A DNA stretch of 42,072 bases, taken from positions 1 through 42,072 of the forward strand of contig NZ_JAAHHW010000051.1 of the NCBI RefSeq assembly GCF_010692325.1, read 5' to 3'. Source of the stretch: Moorena sp. SIO3I8 (GTDB taxonomy: Bacteria > Cyanobacteriota > Cyanobacteriia > Cyanobacteriales > Coleofasciculaceae). The notes under the pieces were generated by a model, which saw only the letters and a list, made by a program, of their open reading frames with translations, ran no database searches and was not told the DNA's origin. Of this stretch, positions 1-8,962 are shown one piece after another (positions within the stretch are counted from its first letter, which is position 1; each line of letters starts with the position of its first letter). Position numbers and translations under genes: made by a program.

Positions 1-110
1 TATCTTCTCATGGGGTTGGGTTTGCACCACCATCCAATCAGACAGTTAGGTTTGAGGTTTATTCCTCGCGCCCCTAGCTTATACCCCTCCCTACTACGGG
101 AGGCTCCTAG

Positions 111-386
111 CTAGAACGAGCCGCACACATTAAATTCCTGAAAACTGTGGAATAGTTTATCACCACGTGTTGCGCCACCTTCGATCTTATCTGCTATTTC
201 TCCTCGGACAGTGGTATTAGGTATAACTACAGACCCTTCTGAACCCAAGGTCTGATCCGGAACAATATGATCGGCCAAGGCATAGTTTCCCGACATGGCT
301 ACGGTCACCCCACCCAGGGCATTTACCATTGCCCTGGCCAAACTTGCTGTGAGGGTTAGGCTTCCGCAACGGTTAGGTTGACGCAA
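111..386 (-). pseudogene. Fragment of filamentous-haemagglutinin-type secreted protein (N-terminus only)
   Basis: The translation holds the usual start of cyanobacterial two-partner-secretion exoproteins: a signal-peptide-like stretch (MVNALGGVTVAMSGNYALA), then IVPDQTLG, a segment with RGEIADKIEGGATRG, and LFHSFQEFNV. In intact family members this motif opens a beta-helical haemagglutination domain of several hundred residues or more. Here the frame ends four residues after FNV, so only the signal peptide and the first strands of the TPS domain remain. The first 19 residues of the open frame come partly from a repeated GGTTAGGCTTCCGCAACGG-type sequence, so the original start may have been lost or may be the internal Met20. 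I read this as a decayed gene remnant. No partner transporter gene is visible nearby. Confidence 0.6.
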
Positions 387-656
387 CGGTTACCATCAAT
401 CAAGAGCACCGCATCAACAGCGAGTAGTAGTCGATGGGATTAGGCGTTCGCGCAGCGTGGCCTACGGCCACAGCCGACGCTAAGCGATCGCATGGTTGTT
501 TAACAGTTAGGCTTTCGCAACGGTTAGGCTTCCGCAACGGTTACGATCAATCAGGATAAGAGCAGTAAAAGCTAGTAGTAACCCATATTCCGCAGGTTTG
601 TCAGACCAGTAGATAAGATTTTTGGCAGGGAGCACCAAGAAACTGAAGACCCCTTA
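355..656. repeat. Gene-free repeat stretch upstream of the haemagglutinin fragment
   Basis: The stretch holds several copies of a short GGTTAGGCTTCCGCAACGG-like unit (near 355-378, 507-527 and 528-545), one TTCGCGCAGCGTGGCCTACG palindromic repeat near 446-465, and a HIP1 octamer GCGATCGC near 485. I see no gene in it. Confidence 0.55.
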
Positions 657-881
657 TTATTTAATAATTTCATCATACTGATTGCTGTCATATTGTTGTT
701 GCTTGATTGAGTTTATAATCTCGTTTAATGGCTTTTGCTTTAGCCACTGATGGCGTTCTTGGGTATAATCACCTTGACCCCAGTTAAAATATTGAATAAA
801 CCGAATTGCATCAACAATTCCCAAAGCATCAACTAAGGCTTGATATCCTTGTTTGATAATTTCCTGTTGGGGTTTAATCAT
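657..881 (-). CDS. Small conserved protein paired with PIN toxin, putative antitoxin
   Basis: A 74-residue protein of a small cyanobacterial family, recognisable by the segment ALVDALGIVDAIRFIQYFN, then GDYTQERHQW. It is largely helical with no obvious catalytic motif. Its start codon overlaps the last 8 bases of the upstream PIN-domain gene, so the two are almost certainly co-transcribed and translationally coupled. In similar cyanobacterial pairs this protein sits beside a PIN nuclease and is taken to be the antitoxin or a partner. No DNA-binding fold is evident to me, so the antitoxin role is inferred from gene pairing alone. The toxin comes first here, the reverse of the usual antitoxin-toxin order. 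Confidence 0.7.
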   Translation of the reverse strand: MIKPQQEIIKQGYQALVDALGIVDAIRFIQYFNWGQGDYTQERHQWLKQKPLNEIINSIKQQQYDSNQYDEIIK

Positions 882-1350
882 GATCGTTATTCTCCATTTG
901 TGTAGATTCTATTAGCCAACGCACAGGATTATCAACAGCTACATTGATTGCCCTAATATTTCGTTGAGCTTTGTTAATAAGTCGGTCATCTGTAGACAAA
1001 AATATGTCTGCACGACTACGTTCAGCACTGGCAAGGTGGGCAGCATCATAGCCAGAAAATCCTAATTTAGCAAGTTCTACAGTTCGCTCCTCTATGAATT
1101 TGCTACTCACTACTTTGATTTTAGCGATCGCCAAAATGGATTTGACGTTTTTTAGTTTTTCGAGATTTGGCATTTGAGCGAGTTCTGCATCTAAAACTGT
1201 GCTGCTAATCAGCTTCCATTGTCCTGATTGACATTGGCTTAAAATCGTTAGAATAGCTTGGGTTTCTAAGGCAATACGAGACTGAGTTTGGTCATCAAAT
1301 GGGCGATTGAGACAGCAAGCATCTAAATAAATTCTATAGCTTTCACTCAT
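874..1350 (-). CDS. PIN-domain ribonuclease, probable VapC-like toxin
   Basis: A 158-residue PIN-domain protein. The acidic active-site residues are visible: Asp10 in IYLDACCLNRP at the N-terminus, Asp102 in GYDAAHLASAE, and Asp121/Asp122 in LSTDDRLI; Glu56 is a candidate for the remaining metal ligand. PIN domains are Mg2+-dependent RNases and form the toxins of many type II toxin-antitoxin pairs. The length fits a single-domain PIN protein. The ATG at 1348-1350 is the only convincing start. The gene overlaps the downstream 74-residue gene by 8 bases, giving a two-gene unit. The target RNA cannot be told from sequence. All expected catalytic acids seem to be present, so it is probably active. 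Confidence 0.85.
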   Translation of the reverse strand: MSESYRIYLDACCLNRPFDDQTQSRIALETQAILTILSQCQSGQWKLISSTVLDAELAQMPNLEKLKNVKSILAIAKIKVVSSKFIEERTVELAKLGFSGYDAAHLASAERSRADIFLSTDDRLINKAQRNIRAINVAVDNPVRWLIESTQMENNDHD

Positions 1351-1381
1351 CTAGTAAACAGAGGTTTTTGATTGGTATGGT

Positions 1382-1548
1382 TATAGCAGTTTGCAATTGG
1401 GTAAGGTACAAATTCTTGGGTTTTAGGGAGCAGGGACTGAGGCCGTAGGCCACGCTACGCGAACGGAGCAGGGAGTAGGTAAGAAAGAAGAGGGAAGTCG
1501 GAAGATGGAAAAAATCCTGTGTACCTCATAGCTAGGAAAAAGGCTATA
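1382..1548. mobile_element. MITE-like element, family A copy 1
   Basis: A 167-bp segment bounded by imperfect terminal inverted repeats. The left end starts TATAGCAGTTTGCAATTGGG and continues TAAGGTACA. The right end, read on the other strand, starts TATAGCCTTTTTCCTAGCTA and continues TGAGGTACA. It encodes nothing. Its interior holds GGGAGCAGGGA-type short repeats and one inserted GGCCACGCTACGCGAACG palindromic repeat. The same ends recur elsewhere in the window (for example 22488-22658). Confidence 0.6.
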
Positions 1549-1610
1549 AAACTATTGACTTATAGCACATTTTTTAATTTTCACCCAGACCTAAAGAACT
1601 AGGGATATGT

Positions 1611-1642
1611 CTGAGGGGGTGACAACGTTGTCACCCCCTCAG
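1611..1642. repeat. Perfect 32-bp palindrome with no loop
   Basis: CTGAGGGGGTGACAAC is followed directly by its exact reverse complement, with centre AACGTT. It lies between the MITE-like element and the pentapeptide gene. No T-tract follows on either strand, so it is not a standard intrinsic terminator. It could form a cruciform or RNA hairpin, or act as a protein site. Confidence 0.85.
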
Positions 1643-1812
1643 CCCCGTCAGGCTATCTGGGTCTGTAGTCAAGCTACTGTTCGCGCAGCGTGCGCGTAGC
1701 GCAATCGGTGCTTTTGAATAAAATAAGCTGAAAGCTGACCCCTGACGGCTGACCCCTGACCCCTGATAGCTGTTCGCGTAGCGTGCGCGTAGCGCATAGG
1801 TAATGGTTGCTG

Positions 1813-2742
1813 TTACCCAAAAGGAACATTCAACGCCCCATTTTCCTTCAGCCATTGGCACTGTTGAGCACTTAAGCCTTTAGCATCGGTAAACACTGCA
1901 CCTGCTACCTCACAGTTAGAGAAATCAACACCATTCCAAATAGTATTCTCCAAATTAGCGTACTGTAAATCAGAATTTTTAAGATTAACCTTAGATAAGC
2001 GAGCCCCTTCTAAATTTGCAGAAAATAAAGACGCTTCAGTTAAATCAACATCCTTTAATAAGGCATTTTCCAAACTTGACTCCAGCAACTGAGCACCACG
2101 CAAAATTACCTCGGTCAAATCAGCAGCTCTGAGATTAGCAACAATCAAATTAGCAGAGGTTAAATCTGCTCTGACTAAACTAGCACGGCTTAAGTTGGCT
2201 CGTTCCAAATCAGCACCAAGCCACTTAGTATCCATTAACTTAGCCGCTTCTAAGCTAGCTAGATCAAGACTTGCTCCACTGAAATTAGCCTCAGGGAAAT
2301 TCACAGCTCCTAAATTGGCCATCTTGAGATTGGCATTGATAAAGGTTATCCCTTTGCCAGTTGCTTCTCTCAAATCAGCCTTTTGCAGCTGAGCTAAGGA
2401 CGCCTCAACCCCATCTAGTCTTGCTCCACACAGCTTAGCTTTTGCTGCCCAAGCCCCTCGGAGATTCGCCTCCTCCAAACCAGCACGAGTCAGTTTAGCT
2501 TCTGAGAGTTGGGCATAAACCAGAGTGGCCCCGGATAGCTTGGCCCAGCTGAGATTGGCTTGATTAAAGTCTGTCTCTTGACAAGACGCTCCTGAGAGAT
2601 TGGCATTACGTAGGTAGGCATGGGCAAAGTCAGCCTTATCTAGATTCAAGCCCTGTAAATCAATATGACTCAGCTCGGCTTTCTGTAACGACAGTCCTTG
2701 CTTAAGTTGTTTAAGAACTTGATTAGTAGTTAATAATGTCAT
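1813..2742 (-). CDS. Pentapeptide-repeat protein
   Basis: A 309-residue protein made almost wholly of A(D/N)LXX pentapeptides (for example LDKADFAHAYLRNANLSGA), which fold as a right-handed quadrilateral beta helix. A short N-terminal helix-like cap (TTNQVLKQLKQGLSLQKAEL) and a non-repetitive C-terminal tail (SAQQCQWLKENGALNVPFG) frame the repeats. The frame is open to 2808, but the extra 22 residues look non-native, and the ATG at 2740-2742 gives the usual start of such proteins, so I chose it. There is no signal peptide, so it is probably cytoplasmic. Function is unknown; some relatives mimic DNA, but nothing here shows that. It is flanked by repeats and seems to be a single-gene unit. Confidence 0.85.
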   Translation of the reverse strand: MTLLTTNQVLKQLKQGLSLQKAELSHIDLQGLNLDKADFAHAYLRNANLSGASCQETDFNQANLSWAKLSGATLVYAQLSEAKLTRAGLEEANLRGAWAAKAKLCGARLDGVEASLAQLQKADLREATGKGITFINANLKMANLGAVNFPEANFSGASLDLASLEAAKLMDTKWLGADLERANLSRASLVRADLTSANLIVANLRAADLTEVILRGAQLLESSLENALLKDVDLTEASLFSANLEGARLSKVNLKNSDLQYANLENTIWNGVDFSNCEVAGAVFTDAKGLSAQQCQWLKENGALNVPFG

Positions 2743-2958
2743 AGTATTGCTTATACAAAACCTGTAGTCAGTTCGTTTTGTATCTAATCTAACTTTATTT
2801 TCACACAATATGTGATTACAGCAATAATCTTTTACATAAATACATTGAGCGTTTGAGGCATAGGAGCAGTCAAAGTATTAGGGAATCGGGAATCGGAACC
2901 CACCCCGTTCGGGGTGGGTCCCGATTCCCGATTCCCCATTCCCTGCCCTATAGCTTTC

Positions 2959-4746
2959 ATGGTCAAGTTTTCTATCAGTCGCTTTATCCTCATGGCAGCT
3001 ATAGTGATTGGTGTAATTGTCCTTGTTCCAACTATCAAGCAAATTACCCAGCAGCCAGCCATGACATCCGCTTACGAATTACTGACTGACCCATTCTTGC
3101 AATTTCCTACAGAAGATTCCGTGCGAGTGGTTTGGTTTACCGAATTTCCTGGCTCCCACCACACCGTTACCTACGGCACGACTTCTTGCCGTAAGGCCAC
3201 TGCTACTACTACTAAACTCAGTCGCACTCGGGAAGACCAAAAATCCCGAGTAGGCAAGCAGACCGAAGACGCCCAACTCTACCAGAACCCAATTATGCGG
3301 GATATTTGGCGTCATGAAGCGATCGTAACTGGACTGACTCCTGGTGTTCGTGTTCCCTATCAAGTCAGCAGTGTCAAGGACAATGGGCAAGTTTTCACGA
3401 GCAAACTCTTTAGCCTCAGTGCTCTACCAAACCCTCAGACACCCCAGAAAATTCTTCTGACCTCTGACCATCAACTAATGCCGATGACAGCAGCTAATCT
3501 CCAGAAGGTGGTAGAAACTGTAGGCCAAATTGATGGGGTGTTCTATGTTGGTGATTTAGTTAATATTCCTGACCGGGCTTCGGAATGGTTTGATGATAAC
3601 CGGGGTGGTGCCTTTTTCCCCTGTCTTCAGGGTCGAGCCAATTACCAATTGGAAAAGAATGGGGTTAAAACTACCTACCATGGTGGTGAAATTATTCAAA
3701 ATGCCCCGATATTTACTGTAGTTGGCAATCATGAAGTGATGGGGCGTTTTTCTATGGAAAAGGATTTGAATAGCCAATTCAATGACCCTTTTACTCGCGC
3801 TGCAGCACAAGCCATCTATCAGCAAAAAGCTGAACAGTTAAATCCAGATAATGACCCTAATTATTACCAAGCTTGGCTAAAAAATAATACATATAATACT
3901 GACACTTATAACGAGATTTTTTACCTACCTAATGGCCAACCTTATTATGCCGTAACCTTTGGTGATATTCGCTTAGTGGTGTTGTACATTACTAATATTT
4001 GGCGGACACCTAGCTTAAGCCCTAATGCCAAAGGTAGGTATCAAGAACGGGAACAAGATTTAGACAATCCCATCGCTTGGGGATACGGACAACATATCTT
4101 TGAACCGGTGAGTAAAGGGAGTCCCCAGTACCAATGGCTCCAGGCAGAACTCAATAGCACTGAGTTCCAACAAGCCAAGTATAAAATTGTGATGTTTCAC
4201 CATCCTCCCCATAGCCTAGGGGGGAATATTGTCCCAGCTTATACTAACCCAGTGCAGATCATTGAGCGGGATCGGGCGGGTAAGGTGACAGCAGTGCGTT
4301 ATGAGTACCCCAAAGACAAGGATTACATCATTCAGGATGTGGTGCCATTGTTAGAAGCTGCTGGTGTGCAGTTGGTGTATTATGGCCATTCCCATCTATG
4401 GAATCGCTTTGTTGATGGTAATGGCATGCATTTTTTAGAATCCTCCAATGTGGGGAATAGTTATGGCGCTCATGTTGGTGAGAATAAGCGCCCAGTACCA
4501 ACTGGCTATAAAGAAAACTATTCCGCTACTGGAGACCCCAATGGATTAGAGCCAGTGATGCCAACCATAGAGCCATTGTTAGGAGAGAATAACCAGCCCT
4601 TGCCTTATATCGCCAGTAATGATGTGACTGTGTTTAGTATCTTGGATACTGGCACCGGTATAGTAACTAGCTATCGCTTTGATACGCGATCGCCTAATTC
4701 AGATGTGATTAAATTCGATCAGTTTCAGTTAAGGCTAAGGGATTAG
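2959..4746 (+). CDS. Membrane-anchored metallophosphoesterase, purple-acid-phosphatase-like
   Basis: A 595-residue protein with an N-terminal membrane or signal segment (about residues 6-24). A beta-rich, fibronectin-III-like region (about 40-160) follows, and then a calcineurin-type metallophosphoesterase domain. Metal-binding motifs are in order: SDH near 169-171, GDLVN at 198-202, GNHE at 256-259, FHHPPH at 413-418 and GHSHLW at 476-481. The architecture matches purple-acid-phosphatase-like phosphohydrolases exported to the envelope. The frame is open back to 2914, but that part reads through a GGGAATCGG-type repeat, so the ATG at 2959 is the better start. It probably hydrolyses phosphate monoesters or diesters in the periplasm; the substrate is not known. 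The gene stands alone. Confidence 0.85.
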   Translation: MVKFSISRFILMAAIVIGVIVLVPTIKQITQQPAMTSAYELLTDPFLQFPTEDSVRVVWFTEFPGSHHTVTYGTTSCRKATATTTKLSRTREDQKSRVGKQTEDAQLYQNPIMRDIWRHEAIVTGLTPGVRVPYQVSSVKDNGQVFTSKLFSLSALPNPQTPQKILLTSDHQLMPMTAANLQKVVETVGQIDGVFYVGDLVNIPDRASEWFDDNRGGAFFPCLQGRANYQLEKNGVKTTYHGGEIIQNAPIFTVVGNHEVMGRFSMEKDLNSQFNDPFTRAAAQAIYQQKAEQLNPDNDPNYYQAWLKNNTYNTDTYNEIFYLPNGQPYYAVTFGDIRLVVLYITNIWRTPSLSPNAKGRYQEREQDLDNPIAWGYGQHIFEPVSKGSPQYQWLQAELNSTEFQQAKYKIVMFHHPPHSLGGNIVPAYTNPVQIIERDRAGKVTAVRYEYPKDKDYIIQDVVPLLEAAGVQLVYYGHSHLWNRFVDGNGMHFLESSNVGNSYGAHVGENKRPVPTGYKENYSATGDPNGLEPVMPTIEPLLGENNQPLPYIASNDVTVFSILDTGTGIVTSYRFDTRSPNSDVIKFDQFQLRLRD

Positions 4747-4822
4747 GGTCGGGAGATGGGGAGATGGGGAGATGGGGAGATGGGGAGATGGGGAGATGGG
4801 GAGATGGGGAGATGGGGAGATT
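4746..4822. repeat. Tandem octamer array (GGGGAGAT)n
   Basis: About nine copies of an 8-bp unit begin right after the phosphoesterase stop codon. The same unit returns at 5720-5750 and in the 33-35 kb region. This is an STRR-type cyanobacterial array with no coding content. Confidence 0.9.
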
Positions 4823-4867
4823 TTTGATGAAGGGTAATTATCCTAAAATTCTATTATAGAATAATAT

Positions 4868-4975
4868 ATTGGCTACTCTTGCTAGCATGCCTATTGCTAG
4901 CATGCCTGTTGCCTGTTGCCTCTTGCCTCTTGCTAGCATGCCTGTTGCCTGTTGCCTGTTGCTAGCTTGCTTCTC
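4868..4975. repeat. Degenerate tandem array of GCCTGTT / TTGCTAGCATGCC units
   Basis: Alternating blocks of a GCCTGTT-like heptamer and a CTTGCTAGCATGCC unit occupy the leader upstream of the IS607-type recombinase gene. No gene is seen. Confidence 0.8.
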
Positions 4976-5036
4976 TATAAAAAATAGACACCCTTGGACA
5001 TTACTTACAAAATGAGTAATACTAGAGAGTGGAGTC

Positions 5037-5696
5037 ATGAGATCTAGCATTGATATGGAAAGTCATTCTGAGATGACATTAAGCATTGGGGAGGCAGCTA
5101 AACAGCTAGGAGTCTCTACCAAAACCCTAAGACGGTGGGCTGATGCGGGCAAAATCAGATATCAACGTTCACCTACTGGACAACGACGATTTTATCTTAA
5201 AGATATCAAACATATAACACCAAGAAATCCTCAGCCATTAACCCACAGATTGACAATCAACTATGCCAGAGTTTCCAGTGATGAGCGACAAAAAGACCTG
5301 AGGAGTCAAATTCAATTATTAGAAAATTTTAGCGCTGCTAATGGTTGGCAATACGAGACTATTTCTGATTTTGGGGGTGGTTTAAATTATCACAAAAAAG
5401 GATTGAATAAATTACTCAGAAAAATTATGACAGGGGATGTTGAACGGTTAGTGATTACTCACAAGGATAGATTGCTGAGATTTGGAGCAGAATTAATCTT
5501 TACCATTTGTGAAGAGTTTGGCACAGAAGTCGTTATCATTAATAAATCCCCAGAGGGAGTTAGTTTTGAAGACGAATTAACCCAAGACATGATGGAATTG
5601 ATCACAGTCTTTTCCGCCCGTCTCTATGGCGCTAGGAGCAAAAAAAATCAAAAATTACTTGATGGAATGACTCAAGTGGTAAGGGAATTAGAGTAA
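5037..5696 (+). CDS. IS607-family serine recombinase (TnpA-like), lone copy
   Basis: A 219-residue serine recombinase with a MerR-type DNA-binding domain at the N-terminus (about residues 14-58, SIGEAAKQLGVSTKTLRRWA and TGQRRFYLKDI), followed by a resolvase catalytic domain. INYARVSS carries the nucleophile Ser80, and THKDRLLRFG near 141-150 holds the conserved arginines. An N-terminal HTH before the catalytic domain is diagnostic of IS607-type transposases. The first ATG (5037) is used; the Met13 start (5073) is also possible. The full IS normally carries a tnpB (RNA-guided nuclease) gene just downstream. None is present here: the next 150 bases are octamer repeats and then a gene on the other strand. 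The enzyme looks intact, so this may be a tnpA-only derivative or a truncated element. Confidence 0.88.
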   Translation: MRSSIDMESHSEMTLSIGEAAKQLGVSTKTLRRWADAGKIRYQRSPTGQRRFYLKDIKHITPRNPQPLTHRLTINYARVSSDERQKDLRSQIQLLENFSAANGWQYETISDFGGGLNYHKKGLNKLLRKIMTGDVERLVITHKDRLLRFGAELIFTICEEFGTEVVIINKSPEGVSFEDELTQDMMELITVFSARLYGARSKKNQKLLDGMTQVVRELE

Positions 5697-5843
5697 GGAG
5701 TAGGTGGATAGAGGGCAGGATGGGGAGATGGGGAGATGGGGAGATGGGGGAGGTTTTTATTAAGGGTAATTATCCCGAGATGATATTAGAGAGTATGGAA
5801 GAAACCCCGGCTGTGAAACCAACTCCCAACCGATTTGAGCCAA

Positions 5844-7160
5844 TTATACATCAAAAGGGAAGAGGCGGTCGAGGAAGGGGTTAGAAAAAAGTCGATCAGG
5901 ATCAAATTCTTTCATAAGTAGAGCGAAGTCATCCCAACGTGGGTATTGTGAGCGCAGATATTCCCGATTGGAATAAAAGTGCTTGCCCCAGTTGGGACGG
6001 CCACCATACTCTAATAATATCTTTTCGGCTTCCCGGTGATAGTTTTCAATCACCTTAAAATCTGACCCTGATAAGTTAAGGCTAATATATACCGATTCTC
6101 TTTGATACAGTGGGCTTAACCAATGCTCTTCAGAACTAGCAAATCGAACTGATATGGGTAGGTTTATCCTAAATCCCTGGTTTTCTATCATCTGGTGAAT
6201 TTGCTCCAGAGCTTTGATTGCAGCTGACCTTGGTATGGCATACTCTAACTCGGAATATGTGAAATTAATATTCTCAAAGGCGAGGATATTAAAGCTCTTA
6301 TCCCAACGGTTTAATCCCCGTAGATTAGTCATAAAAGCTACTCTAAAGATGAGAGGAATTAGAGCAGGAAAACTCCTGGTAATCCAGTCACCGATTCCAC
6401 TGCCGGATCTAGATATAGTTCTAGATAGGTTGTCTAGGAATTGTCTCCAGAATGGCATGGGCGCAACTGGCTCATCCATTTTATTAAACTTAAAGGAATA
6501 GGAGCGTGAGGTGTGGGGAAATTCAAAGAATTGGAAATGATCGTTTTCTTTGACTAGTGTGTCTATTTCTTTTCTTATCAGGTCGGTCAACATAGGTTGT
6601 TGAATATCTCGCAAGAAGAATGTCGGGACACAACGAAGGGTTAATCTAGTAATAATACCAAGGGCACCCAAGTTGACACATACTCCATAAAATGTTGGAT
6701 TATCTTGTTGGTAGCGGACAACTTCCCCGGATGCTTTCATTAGCTCCAGCTCGACCACTGCACTGGCCAGTGAGCCGTTTTTGTCTCCTGTTCCATGGGT
6801 AGCCATTGCTATTGCACCAGAAATAGTCTGCTTGGTGATTGCTCCCAGGTTTTCCAAGGCCATTCCGTGTTGGTCTAGGTATTGATTCAAGCTGTTTAGT
6901 GTTATTCCTGGCTCGACAGTAACGGTCCCCCGTTCTCGGTCTAGCTCGATTACCCGGTTTAGTCGCTTCAAGGATACCAGAACACCATCGGTGCATGCAG
7001 CTTCTGACCATGAGTGCCCCGAACCAACCACCTTAACTTTCATCCTTTCGGTTCGAGCCATGGCAAGAACTTTCTTGAGATCTTCGTTAGAAGACGGCTC
7101 GACAATACTTTTGGGGTTGCAAGAAACATTACCCCTCCAATTTGACCAAGTAACTGACAT
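5844..7160 (-). CDS. FAD-linked oxidoreductase, D-arabinono-1,4-lactone oxidase family
   Basis: A 438-residue protein with an N-terminal PCMH-type FAD-binding domain and a C-terminal aldonolactone-oxidase domain. VVGSGHSWSE (about residues 44-53) holds His49, at the position of the flavin-linked histidine in this family. HGTGDKNGSLASAV (122-135) is the conserved pyrophosphate-binding segment. The C-terminal signature is visible as PNWGKHFY followed by FDPDRLFSNPF. Relatives oxidise aldono-1,4-lactones or sugar alcohols with O2; the substrate here cannot be told. Length is normal for the family. The gene lies 64 bases downstream of the methyltransferase on the same strand and could be read from the same transcript, though nothing in its function ties it to that group. 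Confidence 0.85.
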   Translation of the reverse strand: MSVTWSNWRGNVSCNPKSIVEPSSNEDLKKVLAMARTERMKVKVVGSGHSWSEAACTDGVLVSLKRLNRVIELDRERGTVTVEPGITLNSLNQYLDQHGMALENLGAITKQTISGAIAMATHGTGDKNGSLASAVVELELMKASGEVVRYQQDNPTFYGVCVNLGALGIITRLTLRCVPTFFLRDIQQPMLTDLIRKEIDTLVKENDHFQFFEFPHTSRSYSFKFNKMDEPVAPMPFWRQFLDNLSRTISRSGSGIGDWITRSFPALIPLIFRVAFMTNLRGLNRWDKSFNILAFENINFTYSELEYAIPRSAAIKALEQIHQMIENQGFRINLPISVRFASSEEHWLSPLYQRESVYISLNLSGSDFKVIENYHREAEKILLEYGGRPNWGKHFYSNREYLRSQYPRWDDFALLMKEFDPDRLFSNPFLDRLFPFDV

Positions 7161-7224
7161 ATTAATTTATGAAAAATATTGTAATGGTTATTCTATATTT
7201 TAGCATAGAATACTCATTGCTTAT

Positions 7225-8925
7225 TTAGATCTCGTTATCTCTAATCACAGCTCGCTCCTTTGGTGTCAATCCATAAATTTCAGACACTGCATAGTTTCCA
7301 AGGTTAATATCTCTTGTGTTTGCTGCTTCTATTAGCATTCTTTGAAGATTCTCTGAAATACTTTGCCACTGAGGAAGTCTGATTCGCCGCAAGTATTGTG
7401 CTTGAAAGCGAAGATAGCCTCCCCTGAGCTGAGTTGAGTAAATAGATACAAATAGTTTAGCTATACCTGATTTGAGAACTGTTTGAAGTGCCTTTAAGTC
7501 CCACTCTTGTGAAGTAATGAAATAAAGGTTATGATGAGGGTAAAATTTTCCATCTTCATAGACGATATGTGCCTTGGATTTAATATCAGGAATTAGCAGT
7601 TTAGGGTAAGTGGTCAGGCTAGGATAAATTCTATCAATTGTTCTGTACCAATTTTTGGGATTTTTCTTGGCACAGTTCCGTTTCAAAATTCTATCGGAAT
7701 GTTGGGCAAGGTAACTTGCCAGCTTGGGATAATTTTCAAGTTCAACTAAAGAACCATTGTCGTGAAATGGGTTTACAACACCAAGGCCACCCCACTTGAT
7801 AATACCAGTTTTAATATCTTGTGTCTTGACTAAAGGCAATTTTCTATCGGGTTCAACCTCCAGTTTTTCAAAGGGTCTAATGTAAACTTTATCTGCTCCG
7901 GTTGCTACACCAATGCCTACCTTACAACCAACCTCTTCTAAACTAGGAAAGTCTTCTTCCAGGCGACGAACTACCATAAGTTCTTCAACAGAATCTAGAA
8001 TCCATGGTTTTGAACCATTTGTTACACCCGTAAGCTCGATGATACCACTTTCCGGACAAATAGAGTCAGCACAAAAATTTTGTGCTAGTTTCTTAAGTGT
8101 GTTGTATTCAACTAATGGTCGATGAGCAACTCGAACAACTTCGGACTTTTGGCACTTGATGACTGTAATCCCAGGATAAGCACTAACTTCAGTGCGAAAC
8201 GCTTGAGTATCGACCATATCAATATAGTAAGCAAGATGATAATGATCAGAAACCATTGCTCGTAGTAGCTTACCGTATTTATTCTTTAGCCATTGATTGG
8301 CACAAATAAAACCTAAAACTCCTCCAGGTTCCAGACTACATAGGGCCCGTTCAATAAAAGGGACATATAAATCTGCTCGATCATATATAGTGTTATATCT
8401 GGCTCGATACTCGGCCAAGAGAATATCCGGAATCAGCTCTTGCCGAACATAAGGCGGATTGCCAACTGCATGAGTAAATGAGCCTGGTAAATCTACAAGT
8501 AGGAAGTCCCCTTGAATCAGCCAGGCTGTTAGCAATTGATAGGCGTCATCTTTATTAATTCCATGGTACTGGAGCAACCTTAAAAGTTTAATTCTGGTAT
8601 TTTCAAAGCTTTGAGGATTGATCTCAACTGCACGAATAGAATTGTGGAGACTATCAACTAGTCTGATTTGATTAGAATCATGAGCAGCATAAGCAGTTAA
8701 CAGTCGCTCTACAATCGGAACAAGAAAGTCACCATCACCAATCGAGGGTTCAAGTATCCGATAGTCTGGCAAAGGGCGATCTACGGTATAACCTGTCAGG
8801 TCAAGAATGAACTCTACAACCTCACGTCGGGTAAAAATTGCTCCTCGTTCTTCACTACTCTTTGCTGCAAAGCTTCTGACAGCAGAAGAAAAATCAAATA
8901 ATGGCAAGGTTAGTTGCTGTTCCAT
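7225..8925 (-). CDS. Eco57I-like N6-adenine DNA methyltransferase
   Basis: A 566-residue class gamma adenine methyltransferase. [20 protein letters not shown] (28-47) is the typical N-terminal lead-in. [11 protein letters not shown] (58-68) is the SAM-binding motif I, and [10 protein letters not shown] (154-163) contains the NPPY catalytic motif. The C-terminal half (about residues 400-530) resembles a TaqI-type target-recognition domain, with PKLLIPDI and [16 protein letters not shown]. It would methylate adenine in a specific site, whose identity is not deducible. No N-terminal PD-(D/E)XK nuclease segment and no adjacent restriction gene are visible, so it is a solitary methyltransferase or works with its neighbours. 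It starts only 37 bases after the smaller TPR gene on the same strand, suggesting co-transcription with the TPR/ATPase group. Confidence 0.88.
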   Translation of the reverse strand: MEQQLTLPLFDFSSAVRSFAAKSSEERGAIFTRREVVEFILDLTGYTVDRPLPDYRILEPSIGDGDFLVPIVERLLTAYAAHDSNQIRLVDSLHNSIRAVEINPQSFENTRIKLLRLLQYHGINKDDAYQLLTAWLIQGDFLLVDLPGSFTHAVGNPPYVRQELIPDILLAEYRARYNTIYDRADLYVPFIERALCSLEPGGVLGFICANQWLKNKYGKLLRAMVSDHYHLAYYIDMVDTQAFRTEVSAYPGITVIKCQKSEVVRVAHRPLVEYNTLKKLAQNFCADSICPESGIIELTGVTNGSKPWILDSVEELMVVRRLEEDFPSLEEVGCKVGIGVATGADKVYIRPFEKLEVEPDRKLPLVKTQDIKTGIIKWGGLGVVNPFHDNGSLVELENYPKLASYLAQHSDRILKRNCAKKNPKNWYRTIDRIYPSLTTYPKLLIPDIKSKAHIVYEDGKFYPHHNLYFITSQEWDLKALQTVLKSGIAKLFVSIYSTQLRGGYLRFQAQYLRRIRLPQWQSISENLQRMLIEAANTRDINLGNYAVSEIYGLTPKERAVIRDNEI

Positions 8926-8962
8926 TGTGACCGGACCATGACTTCTGGTATTTTAAGGTATA

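Noticed and set aside
1631-1861. Minus-strand frame containing ALRARYANS
   Set aside because: The peptide is encoded by a dispersed palindromic repeat; the frame overlaps the pentapeptide gene end and has no family resemblance.
5795-5884. 29-codon plus-strand frame ending RGGRGRG after the recombinase
   Set aside because: It overlaps the 3' end of the FAD oxidase gene in antisense and resembles no TnpB tail; the arginine/glycine run is only the complement of the oxidase C-terminus.
7225-8925. Methyltransferase as a type IIG restriction-modification fusion
   Set aside because: Only about 25 residues precede the [10 protein letters not shown] lead-in, leaving no room for an N-terminal nuclease domain.
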